Below are positions 52,526 through 59,636 of a stretch of DNA of 64,000 nt, piece after piece. The stretch lies in the NCBI GenBank assembly GCA_964484325.1, contig CAZAEE010000003.1, positions 36,987-100,986 of the forward strand, given 5' to 3'. The first letter of the stretch is position 1. Every line of letters starts with the position of its first letter. The notes below the pieces were generated by a model, which made no database searches, was not told where the DNA came from, and saw only the letters and a program-made list of their open reading frames with translations. Source of the DNA: CAYLXX01 sp964484325 (GTDB lineage Bacteria; Patescibacteriota; Microgenomatia; UBA1406; GWC2-37-13). The position numbers and the translations under genes were made by a program.

Positions 52526-53392
52526 ATGGCAACAAAACGAAAGGTTATCCGACGTAAATCAGTTGCACCTGCACGTTCACTTCCTGAGCAACCGTACAAT
52601 TATCCCTACCCTCCCCCAGCTCAATCAAATAAAATTTTATATGGGATATTACTTTTGAATTTATTATTCACTGGTTTTTTATTTTATAAACTCCAACTGG
52701 CAAAACCTGCGGCGGCTTCCAATACCGCACCTTCTGCCAATGCTCAAGCAACTGGTGAATCTGCAACTGCTCTATCGATTGATAACTTAAAAAAATATGC
52801 CAAGGACATGAAGCTTGATACGAATAAGTTCAATAAATGTCTTGATAATCATGAAACAAAAGACGCTGTCGCCAAAGAAGCTCAAGAAGCAGGTTCTCTT
52901 GGAGTCAATGGTACGCCTGGATTTTTTGTCAATGGTCGTTTCTTGGCAGGTGCATTTCCGTTTGAAAACTTTAAAGAAATCATCGATAAAGAGCTCGCCG
53001 GGCAATCAGATGGAACATGTGATGTGTATTCTGATTCATTAAAGTCACTCTGCAGCACTACTGGAAATAACGGCTTCAATCCAACTCAGAAAACGATCGA
53101 CCTGACTGGCGCCAATGTGACCGGACCCGAAAATGCTAAAGTGACCCTGGTTGAGTTTTCTGACTTTCAGTGCCCGTTCTGTCAGCGAGCCTATCCAACG
53201 GTCAAAAAAATTATGTCGACGTATCCAAATGACGTGAAACTCTATTACCTGCATCTGCCATTGACCCAGTTGCATCCTTTTGCCCAACAGTCAGCCGAGG
53301 CTGCTGAATGCGCCCATGTACAAGGTAAGTTTTGGCAGTATCACGATAAACTCTTCGAGTCTCAAGGAGCAAGTGCTTCAACTAATTCCTGA
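52526..53392 (+). CDS. DsbA-like thioredoxin-fold protein with reversed halves
   Basis: 288 residues, anchored by one helix (about 36-55), with the redox domain outside the membrane. Residues about 83-155 (LKKYAKDMKLDTNKFNKCLD, then GVNGTPGFFVNG with the cis-Pro loop, then FENFKEIIDKEL) match what is normally the C-terminal half of bacterial DsbA/COG1651 proteins. Residues about 195-288 (NAKVTLVEFSDFQCPFCQRA with the active-site CPFC at 216-219, then AAECAHVQGKFWQYHDKLFE) match the normal N-terminal half. The order is therefore swapped, as in a circular permutation cut within the helical insert. Nothing downstream restores a second half. It likely forms or isomerises disulfides. Confidence 0.85.
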   Translation: MATKRKVIRRKSVAPARSLPEQPYNYPYPPPAQSNKILYGILLLNLLFTGFLFYKLQLAKPAAASNTAPSANAQATGESATALSIDNLKKYAKDMKLDTNKFNKCLDNHETKDAVAKEAQEAGSLGVNGTPGFFVNGRFLAGAFPFENFKEIIDKELAGQSDGTCDVYSDSLKSLCSTTGNNGFNPTQKTIDLTGANVTGPENAKVTLVEFSDFQCPFCQRAYPTVKKIMSTYPNDVKLYYLHLPLTQLHPFAQQSAEAAECAHVQGKFWQYHDKLFESQGASASTNS

Positions 53393-53412
53393 TCTTATAG
53401 TAAGGTCGCTCA

Positions 53413-53790
53413 TCATACTCGCTTTTTAATCAGCTCGACAATTTTATCAATCGTGTTATCTGATTTCACAATGTATTCTTCAGCACCAATCACTTTAGCC
53501 ACTTTTTCTTCACTATCAAGATTTGTAAGAATAATTACCGGAATTTGTTTGGTCTTAGGTTCTCGCTTTAACATCTCAAGTACATCGAATCCATTCATAC
53601 CGCCAGGAAGCATAATATCAAGAACAATTAAGTCTGGGTTTTGCTTTTGGGCTAGAGAAATACCCTGTTTACCATCAGTTGCCTGAATGACAATAAATCC
53701 ATGTTTTGTTAAAGCATCTAGATAAATCTGCTGTAGGAGCGCGTCATCATCAATTACAAGAATAATTTTTTGTTTTAAAATATTGATCAT
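53413..53790 (-). CDS. Single-domain response regulator (CheY-like)
   Basis: 125 residues, a receiver domain only. The acidic pair is in VIDDDALLQ, the phospho-acceptor Asp in IVLDIMLPGGMNGFD, with the Thr in ILTNLD and the Lys position at VKSDN. No output domain. It is three bases from a second lone receiver gene. Both lie divergent to the MASE1 kinase and may be its targets in a phosphorelay. Confidence 0.92.
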   Translation of the reverse strand: MINILKQKIILVIDDDALLQQIYLDALTKHGFIVIQATDGKQGISLAQKQNPDLIVLDIMLPGGMNGFDVLEMLKREPKTKQIPVIILTNLDSEEKVAKVIGAEEYIVKSDNTIDKIVELIKKRV

Positions 53791-53793
53791 GTA

Positions 53794-54186
53794 TTATTCT
53801 ACTTCTGGCTTAAGAACATCCTTAACTTTTTGAACTATATCGACCATACTTGAATTAGCTTTTATTAAATAGTATGCCGGTTTATTTTCGAGAATTTCTT
53901 TTAACACTTCATTATCTGGATTAAGATTGGTTAGTATGATTATGGGAACTGTCTTACCCCAAAGATCAGTGCGAAGTTTCCTCATGACTGTCATACCGTC
54001 CATTTTCGGCATGAGAACATCAAGCAGTATTATATTCGGGTGGTTGCTTAAACTTGAATTTAAGCCCTCTTCGCCATTGGTTGCTTTCAGGACTTCAAAA
54101 CCATCTTGAGTAAACTGCTCGGTCAAGGAATCGAGCAGGTCTGTATCATCTTCAACAATTAAGATTTTAGTTTTAATTGTGTCCAT
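53794..54186 (-). CDS. Single-domain response regulator (CheY-like)
   Basis: 130-residue receiver: VEDDTDLLDSL, phospho-acceptor Asp in IILLDVLMPKMDG, ILTNLN, and a final Lys near AYYLIKANSS. The ATG at 54186 is preferred over 54222 because the family begins here and TAAAAT lies seven bases upstream of it. It resembles its neighbour at 53413 and the pair probably arose by duplication. Confidence 0.92.
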   Translation of the reverse strand: MDTIKTKILIVEDDTDLLDSLTEQFTQDGFEVLKATNGEEGLNSSLSNHPNIILLDVLMPKMDGMTVMRKLRTDLWGKTVPIIILTNLNPDNEVLKEILENKPAYYLIKANSSMVDIVQKVKDVLKPEVE

Positions 54187-54213
54187 TGTAATTATTTTAG
54201 TATACACCTTAGA

Positions 54214-54243
54214 TTGATTCATATCCAGTAAATGTGTTTAAAT
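54214..54243 (+). promoter_or_regulatory. Promoter of the MASE1 kinase gene, leaderless spacing
   Basis: TTGATT (54214-54219), 18 bases, TTAAAT (54238-54243), six bases, ATG at 54250. Confidence 0.5.
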
Positions 54244-54249
54244 GAGCAT

Positions 54250-56631
54250 ATGGACCTGAAGAACCATACCTTTATTCAGAGACTATTGATCGTGGGTATT
54301 CTCACGGGAATTTACTTTATTGCAGGGAAGATAGGCTTAAAACTTGCATTTGTTAACTCGAGTGCCACAGCAGTTTGGCCACCGACCGGCATTTCGATTG
54401 CCTCATTTCTTCTATTTGGCTATAGAGTGTGGCCAGCCATTTTTGTGGGTGCTTTTTTTGTAAATCTCACTACTACTCCTTCTATTCCCGCATCATTCGG
54501 AATAGCTCTCGGTAATACGCTTGAAGGATTGGTTGGAGGATACTTAGTGACCATGTTTGCAAATGGTTGGCAGTTTTATGACCGCGTTGAAAATATTTTT
54601 CGTTACATAGTTTATGCTTTAATCGCGTCGATAATAAGCGCTACTATTGGAGTAACCACACTTTTGGTTACCGGATTTGCTCAACAGAATGATCTGTTAC
54701 CCATATGGGTGACGTGGTGGCTAGGTGATCTCACTGGTGCAATCTTGGTGGCTCCGTTTATCATCTCACTTTTAAAGTACACCGGAGGAAAATGGGGTCT
54801 ACAAAAAGCCCTTGAGGTAATATTCTTTTTTCTTCTGACTATCATGATTGCTTTAATCGTGTTTGGCGGAATTTTATACTCAAAAATACCCAATTTACCT
54901 CTTGAGGTTATCACGCTGCCATTGATTGTTTTAGTGGCGCTTCGATTCAGTCAGCTAGAGGTAACAGCCACGACCATAATACTTTCAATTATCGCCATCT
55001 CAAGTACTCTTGGTGGATATGGACCTTTTGCTAGAGCGTCCCAGAATGAGTCTTTGCTCCTGCTTCAAGTTTTTATGGGAATATTAGCACTTACTGGACT
55101 TTGTGTATCTGCCTTGGTGTCTGAACGAAAAAAAACCGAGGAGATTGTCGAAAGTCACGAAAAACGCTACCGTACACTAGTTAACCTCGCCCCCGACATC
55201 ATTTATTCATTATCTGACGATGGTAAATTTACCGATCTCAATCCAGCATTTGAGAAAATTACCGGATGGAAAACATCAGAATGGCTTGGGAAACCGTTTG
55301 TTGACATTCTTCACCCGGACTATGTTCCAATCGCCTTAGAACAATTTAAGCGTGGATTAAAAGGCGAGGAAACACTCGATTTTGAGCTTAAAGTTCACAC
55401 GAAGTTTGGTCATTATCTCACTGGAGCATTCAGTAGTGTACCCAGAATTGAAAATGGCAAAGTTGCCGGCAAGTTTGGTATTGCACGAGATATAACATAC
55501 AGAAAACAAGCAGAAGAAATGCTTCAAACAAACGAGCGTCTTTTAAAAACAGAACGTGATCGGCTCGATAAGATTATTAATGCTCTAGGAGAAGCAGTCG
55601 TCGTTGTCGACATCAACCATAAAATTACTCTCACCAACCCCGCCGCTGCCAGACTGTTAAGTTTATCAATATCAGAAATAATCGGCCAAGATATTACTGA
55701 TGTTATTCATTTATTTCAAGGAGATAAAGGAGTACCTTTGGAAGAACGATTGATCGTTAAAACATTAACCGAAGGAAAAGAGATACAAACTGGCCTCAAA
55801 GACGATTATTATTACCAAGATCGATCTGGAAGAAAAATTCCTGTTACTATCACTACTACACCTCTTTTTTCTCAAGGAAAGATTACTGCCGCAGTCAACT
55901 TATTTCGTGACGTAACGTACGAAAAAGATATCGAAAAATTAAAGACAGAACTTTTTTCAATCACGGCACATCAGCTTCGCACTCCACTAACTCATATCCG
56001 CTGGAATATTGAGATGCTTATTCAAAAATACAGCTCAACTCTCTCCGAACCTATGCAAAAAGGATTAAATCAGATATATCTTGATGACAAAATTATGATT
56101 GAGCTTCTTAATAAGCTTTTAAAAGTTATTCGCTTGGAACAAAAAAGACTTCCCGATAATCCCGAACAAGTGAATGTCGTTGAAGTTATTACTAAAATAA
56201 TAAAAGAGCATGGGGCAGAGACAACGTTGAAGTCGATTAACGTTGAACTTCAAAACACAGCTCAGGCAACTCCAATACTTTTTGTTGATCGAGATCGTCT
56301 GACTGAAGTTTTAGAAAACCTCATCTCAAATGCGATTAAGTTTACCAATAAAGGTCACGTAACAATCATATTGGAGTTACAGGGAGAGAAATTACACATT
56401 AGTGTTAAAGATGAGGGCATAGGAATTCCCAGAGCTGAACAAGGCAAAATCTTTTCTCAATTTTTCAGAGCTGAAAACGCCATGACGAATAAAATCGAAG
56501 GCTCAGGTCTCGGCTTATATCTTGTCAAAAACTATATTGAGAATTGGGGTGGTATCGTTTGGTTTGAAAGCGAAGAAGGCAAAGGTTCTGCTTTCCACAT
56601 TAATCTTCCTCTTAAACCACATATCGCCTAG
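54250..56631 (+). CDS. Sensor histidine kinase with MASE1 and two PAS domains
   Basis: 793 residues. A MASE1 membrane sensor of about eight helices fills residues 1-290 (SSATAVWPPTGISIASFLLFG is characteristic). Two PAS domains follow (about 305-425 and 440-560), then HisKA with the His in ITAHQLRTPLTHIRW, and HATPase with NLISNAIKFTNKG, VKDEGIGIPR and GSGLGLYLVK. I chose the ATG at 54250; the frame extends to 54232, inside the putative promoter. Two lone receivers are divergent from it. The ligand is unknown. Confidence 0.92.
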   Translation: MDLKNHTFIQRLLIVGILTGIYFIAGKIGLKLAFVNSSATAVWPPTGISIASFLLFGYRVWPAIFVGAFFVNLTTTPSIPASFGIALGNTLEGLVGGYLVTMFANGWQFYDRVENIFRYIVYALIASIISATIGVTTLLVTGFAQQNDLLPIWVTWWLGDLTGAILVAPFIISLLKYTGGKWGLQKALEVIFFFLLTIMIALIVFGGILYSKIPNLPLEVITLPLIVLVALRFSQLEVTATTIILSIIAISSTLGGYGPFARASQNESLLLLQVFMGILALTGLCVSALVSERKKTEEIVESHEKRYRTLVNLAPDIIYSLSDDGKFTDLNPAFEKITGWKTSEWLGKPFVDILHPDYVPIALEQFKRGLKGEETLDFELKVHTKFGHYLTGAFSSVPRIENGKVAGKFGIARDITYRKQAEEMLQTNERLLKTERDRLDKIINALGEAVVVVDINHKITLTNPAAARLLSLSISEIIGQDITDVIHLFQGDKGVPLEERLIVKTLTEGKEIQTGLKDDYYYQDRSGRKIPVTITTTPLFSQGKITAAVNLFRDVTYEKDIEKLKTELFSITAHQLRTPLTHIRWNIEMLIQKYSSTLSEPMQKGLNQIYLDDKIMIELLNKLLKVIRLEQKRLPDNPEQVNVVEVITKIIKEHGAETTLKSINVELQNTAQATPILFVDRDRLTEVLENLISNAIKFTNKGHVTIILELQGEKLHISVKDEGIGIPRAEQGKIFSQFFRAENAMTNKIEGSGLGLYLVKNYIENWGGIVWFESEEGKGSAFHINLPLKPHIA

Positions 56632-56662
56632 AGGTATTTATAAATTTATTTCTTCTCCGATG

Positions 56663-56689
56663 GTGACCCCCATGGCTCGTCTATTCGAA
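56663..56689. repeat. tRNA-end-like repeat R1
   Basis: GTGACCCC (56663-56670), 13 bases, TTCGAA (56684-56689). Read on the minus strand this is T-loop-like TTCGAA followed by acceptor-like GGGGTCAC, the same words as at the 3' end of tRNA-Glu at 58955. It is more similar to R2 than to the tRNA, and the likeness seems to continue on the downstream side. It lies between the kinase and the GH130 gene. Confidence 0.6.
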
Positions 56690-56706
56690 ACATCACTAAA
56701 AACTTT

Positions 56707-56736
56707 TTGTGATTTATTAATTTTATCTGATAAAAT
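56707..56736 (+). promoter_or_regulatory. Promoter of the GH130-like gene, leaderless spacing
   Basis: TTGTGA (56707-56712), 18 bases, TAAAAT (56731-56736), six bases, ATG at 56743. Confidence 0.55.
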
Positions 56737-56742
56737 CATCAT

Positions 56743-57723
56743 ATGGAATTAATACGCTATCCTAATAACCCAGTCTTAGAAAAAAATCCTGAAAATAGTT
56801 GGGAAGCAGGTTCAGTCCTCAATCCAAACGTGTTATACGATAATGGCATCTTTCGAATGGCTTATCGTGCAACAAATGATACTAAAAGAGAGGAAAAAGG
56901 CGGGTATATGTCTTCAATTGGATATGCAGAAAGTAAAGATGGTATTCATTTTAACCGTTTTCCAGATCCTATAATTTCTCCAGATCAAGAATATGAAAAA
57001 CGACTTGGTTGTGAGGATGCACGAATTACAAAGATAGATAATACTTATTTTATATACTACACTGCCGTAGGTGGTAGAGCTTGGGGAGATAATGTCCGTA
57101 TCGCACTTGCAACAACAAAAGACTTTGAAACCTTCACTAAACATGGAATAGTTGGGCCACAATACACAACGTCAAAGGCAGCAGTCCTTTTTCCTGAAAA
57201 AATTAATGGTGAATATGTAATGTTTTATACATGGCTTTCTGATTCTCCAATGTCATCGATAATGCAAGTCAGGTTTAATTCTCTTAAAGATGTTATTCAG
57301 CCTCCTGAGAACTTAATTGCAAATAACATAAATCATTATGAAGAAAATGTTGTTTTTAGACCGCCTGAACCTGTCTTTCGTGGAGCTGAAGTTGGTGCTC
57401 CACCGATCAAAACAAAAGACGGTTGGTTATTTATTTACTGCAATGCGAATACTTCAGATCATGAAGAATGGACAATAAACGCAGCACTATTAGATCTAGA
57501 GAATCCAGGAAAAATTTTATCGGAAACTGAAGAACCTATCCTTCGGCCTGAACTTGAAGAAGAATTAAGAGGGGTGGTTAACAACGTTACATTTCCTTCC
57601 GGCGCAGTTGTTGTTGGTGAGGAATTATATGTATATTACGGAAGTGGCGATCAAGGATGTTGCTTAGCAAGATGCAATTTTAATGAATTATCGGAACATA
57701 TTAAAAATAGAATAGAGCCATAA
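56743..57723 (+). CDS. GH130-like mannosyl phosphorylase/hydrolase
   Basis: 326 residues, a five-bladed beta-propeller of the GH130 family, whose members split beta-mannosides by phosphorolysis or hydrolysis. Typical patches: NPVLEKNPENSWEAGSVLNP at the start, YRATND, GCEDARITKIDNTYFIYYTA (the catalytic-region Asp), FRGAEVGAPPIKTKDGWL and YYGSGDQGCCLA near the end. It has no signal peptide and would act in the cytoplasm. It is a single-gene unit flanked by repeats R1 and R2, which suggests it is an accessory insertion. Confidence 0.85.
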   Translation: MELIRYPNNPVLEKNPENSWEAGSVLNPNVLYDNGIFRMAYRATNDTKREEKGGYMSSIGYAESKDGIHFNRFPDPIISPDQEYEKRLGCEDARITKIDNTYFIYYTAVGGRAWGDNVRIALATTKDFETFTKHGIVGPQYTTSKAAVLFPEKINGEYVMFYTWLSDSPMSSIMQVRFNSLKDVIQPPENLIANNINHYEENVVFRPPEPVFRGAEVGAPPIKTKDGWLFIYCNANTSDHEEWTINAALLDLENPGKILSETEEPILRPELEEELRGVVNNVTFPSGAVVVGEELYVYYGSGDQGCCLARCNFNELSEHIKNRIEP

Positions 57724-57741
57724 TGTTGTATAAAAAAATTG

Positions 57742-57767
57742 GTGACCCCACGTGCTCTCTATTCGAA
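57742..57767. repeat. tRNA-end-like repeat R2
   Basis: GTGACCCC (57742-57749), 12 bases, TTCGAA (57762-57767). It shares with the tRNA-Glu end both words plus the two bases AC next to the first word (CGTGGGGTCAC on the minus strand). It shares with R1 also GCTC, TCTATTCGAA and CATC. It lies between the GH130-like gene and the 124-residue gene. Confidence 0.6.
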
Positions 57768-57816
57768 GCATCGCTCAAGATCATTTATGCTCTTTTTTTC
57801 CGATAATATACTCTGA

Positions 57817-58191
57817 TTATTTACCAAGATTTAAAATCTTATCAAATTCTTCTTTCGTTAGCTCACGATAGGTCAAAATACCTTCTTGATTACCATCCTT
57901 ATTTATTCTGATTCTTATTTGTGCATCTTTTCCGATTGTCATTTCTTCATCGACTCGAATTGACTGTTCCGAAATGTCTTTTGAGTACACAGTTCTATCT
58001 TTTCTTACGTAATACGCCATCTGCACACTGCTTTTATCATCAGCCAGCATTCTTTTAGGCATGAAATACACACCACGCAATCCGGTTCTTGCTATTTCCT
58101 CAATGTTTTTTTGATGCCAGTGGCCACCTACAACTTCAGTATTGTGAGGTTTTTCTGTAAGAGGCTGGTTTTCACCTTCAGAATTATCCAT
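57817..58191 (-). CDS. Hypothetical protein, 124 aa
   Basis: Unrecognised soluble protein rich in charged residues. A central part GVYFMPKRMLADDKSSVQM followed by beta-strand-like segments suggests a compact domain. TATAAT at 58197-58202 ends five bases before the ATG. It stands alone between repeats R2 and R3, 30 bases downstream of R3 in its own direction. Confidence 0.55.
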   Translation of the reverse strand: MDNSEGENQPLTEKPHNTEVVGGHWHQKNIEEIARTGLRGVYFMPKRMLADDKSSVQMAYYVRKDRTVYSKDISEQSIRVDEEMTIGKDAQIRIRINKDGNQEGILTYRELTKEEFDKILNLGK

Positions 58192-58221
58192 ACTTTATTA
58201 TATCAAGTCAGCTTGCCTTAG

Positions 58222-58247
58222 GTGACCCCATGACACGCTGGTTCGAA
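58222..58247. repeat. tRNA-end-like repeat R3
   Basis: GTGACCCC (58222-58229), 12 bases, TTCGAA (58242-58247). Same orientation and nearly the same spacing as R1 and R2. It lies in the 138-base gap between the 124-residue and 206-residue genes. Confidence 0.55.
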
Positions 58248-58329
58248 ACTCACTTTGATGAAATTTGGATAGAAATTGAAATATTATTAAGAATTTACTC
58301 TTCATGAATTTTCAACGAATGCGATTGCT

Positions 58330-58950
58330 TCAGGGTTTTTTATAATGTGCATTAAACGTTTTCAATATGCAATCATAAAATGTATTTAGATATCTCCACA
58401 ACATAAGTAATGAGAAAATAAACAATATAAATAACCATCCATCAGAAGGTAATAGAGAATGTGGCGGATTTAGGAAAATAGTTGTCCTCAATATGAAAAA
58501 AACTAATAATGCCACACTTGTATTTGACCAAATGGCTAACCTTGTAGAAAAATGATTGACTATAAATGATCCTTCCTTTCCCCTAAGAAAGTTATCCATA
58601 AAATAAAACAACTCAGATAGTTCTCTATCATCTTCTTTATTGAAAGATGGTTTTTTAATTTTTTTTATTGCTAAATCGACTGCTTTACTATTCTGATTTT
58701 TAATAGCTTTTATTGCTTTAATATTGAGAAAAAAATCTTTTCCAGTAATTTTAGTCACCCCTTGGAAAACAAAACCTAGAAACAATGATAAAGATGTCAA
58801 AAATATTGCTTTTACTAACTCATTATCAAAAAGGGGATTTGAAAAAATTACTTTAGTTGGAAAAAGATTGTAATAATTGAGAAGCCACAAAAATAAGACT
58901 CCTGGAATTAAATTATAGAATAATTGAACTAGCGAATCTTCATTAGTCAT
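58330..58950 (-). CDS. Hypothetical membrane protein next to tRNA-Glu, 206 aa
   Basis: Unrecognised. Hydrophobic segments at about residues 12-30, 45-65, 140-158 and 165-190 suggest four membrane helices around a Lys-rich cytoplasmic loop. Base composition is clearly more AT-rich than the core genes. The ATG at 58950 is only four bases after the 3' end of tRNA-Glu on the same strand, so the message would be released by tRNA 3' processing. It looks like a horizontally gained gene. Confidence 0.6.
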   Translation of the reverse strand: MTNEDSLVQLFYNLIPGVLFLWLLNYYNLFPTKVIFSNPLFDNELVKAIFLTSLSLFLGFVFQGVTKITGKDFFLNIKAIKAIKNQNSKAVDLAIKKIKKPSFNKEDDRELSELFYFMDNFLRGKEGSFIVNHFSTRLAIWSNTSVALLVFFILRTTIFLNPPHSLLPSDGWLFILFIFSLLMLWRYLNTFYDCILKTFNAHYKKP

Positions 58951-58954
58951 GATG

Positions 58955-59027
58955 TGACCCCACGGGAATTCGAATCCCGGTTCTCAGAATGAGAATCTGA
59001 TGTCCTAAGCCGCTAGACGATGGGGCC
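58955..59027 (-). tRNA. tRNA-Glu (CTC)
   Basis: A 73-nt cloverleaf: acceptor GGCCCCA/TGGGGTC with one G-T pair, D stem GTCT/GGAC, anticodon stem TCAGA/TCTGA with loop TTCTCAT (anticodon CTC), four-base variable loop, T stem CGGGA/TCCCG with loop TTCGAAT, discriminator A. No CCA is encoded. It reads GAG codons. A gene starts four bases beyond its 3' end. Confidence 0.95.
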
Positions 59028-59034
59028 AAACGAA

Positions 59035-59063
59035 TTGACAAATAAGCTCGTTTGTAGTAGTAT
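59035..59063 (+). promoter_or_regulatory. Promoter of greA
   Basis: TTGACA (59035-59040), 17 bases, TAGTAT (59058-59063). Transcription would begin near 59070, giving a leader of about 60 bases, one of the few genes here with a real leader. Confidence 0.5.
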
Positions 59064-59090
59064 TTTAGCAGTAAATTCCCCTTTAAACAA
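59062..59090 (-). promoter_or_regulatory. Promoter of tRNA-Glu
   Basis: On the minus strand TTGTTT (59085-59090), 17 bases, TAAAAT (59062-59067), about 34 bases before the mature tRNA 5' end. It overlaps the leader of the divergent greA gene. Confidence 0.5.
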
Positions 59091-59111
59091 GCTTACTGGG
59101 GGATTTTTTTT
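59075..59111 (+). terminator. Intrinsic-terminator-like hairpin in the greA leader
   Basis: ATTCCCC (59075-59081) pairs with GGGGGAT (59098-59104), one G-T pair, 17-base loop, directly followed by a run of eight T. It lies between the predicted greA promoter and the ATG at 59129. It may act as an attenuator that yields a short leader RNA. Confidence 0.5.
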
Positions 59112-59128
59112 ACCCTTTATTTGAATCT

Positions 59129-59593
59129 ATGAACAAAGTCCAATTTACCCAAGAAGGCTTCGATAAGCTTAAGGACGAGCATGATAAGTTAAAAGGCTCA
59201 GTACGAGAAAAGGCTGTTATAAGGCTCCAAACTGCTAGATCTATGGGTGATTTATCCGAGAATAGCGAGTATACAGCAGCCAAAGAAGACCTGGCATTTG
59301 TCGAAGGCCGCATCCGCGAGCTTGAAGAGCTTATGAAACAGGCCGAAATTGTCCAACATGAGCCCACAAGTACCGGGGTTGATATCGGTGATACAGTTAC
59401 CGTCGAGGTCAATGGCACAAAAGATAAGTTTCAAATCGTGGGTGAGTTTGAAGCTAATCCGCTTGAGAAAAAGCTTTCTACGACCTCGCCTATTGGTAAA
59501 GCTCTCCTTGGCAAAAAAATGGGTGAAAGCGTTCAAGTTCACGTACCAGCCGGCACCATCACTTATAAAATTGTTTCAGTTTACCCTCAGTAA
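59129..59593 (+). CDS. greA: Transcription elongation factor GreA
   Basis: 154 residues. It rescues backtracked RNA polymerase by stimulating transcript cleavage. The N-terminal coiled coil contains MGDLSENSEYTAAKEDLAFV with the acidic tip residues, and the C-terminal globular domain has ISTTSPIG-like (LSTTSPIGKALLGKKMGESV) and the final VHVPAGTITYKIVSV. Normal length. lysS follows 43 bases downstream with its own -10 box. Confidence 0.96.
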   Translation: MNKVQFTQEGFDKLKDEHDKLKGSVREKAVIRLQTARSMGDLSENSEYTAAKEDLAFVEGRIRELEELMKQAEIVQHEPTSTGVDIGDTVTVEVNGTKDKFQIVGEFEANPLEKKLSTTSPIGKALLGKKMGESVQVHVPAGTITYKIVSVYPQ

Positions 59594-59636
59594 ACTTTAT
59601 TTTTCCTTCTAAATTTCCTGCTATAATAAAACCACT

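Noticed and set aside
53393..53412. Frameshift that would restore a normal C-terminal half after the DsbA-like gene
   Set aside because: Only 20 bases separate the stop codon from the end of the convergent receiver gene, and no thioredoxin-like sequence continues in any frame.
56663..58247. Repeats R1-R3 as complete degenerate tRNA genes
   Set aside because: Only the T-loop-like and acceptor-like words are present. The spacing between them is wrong for a tRNA and no anticodon or D arm can be folded upstream.
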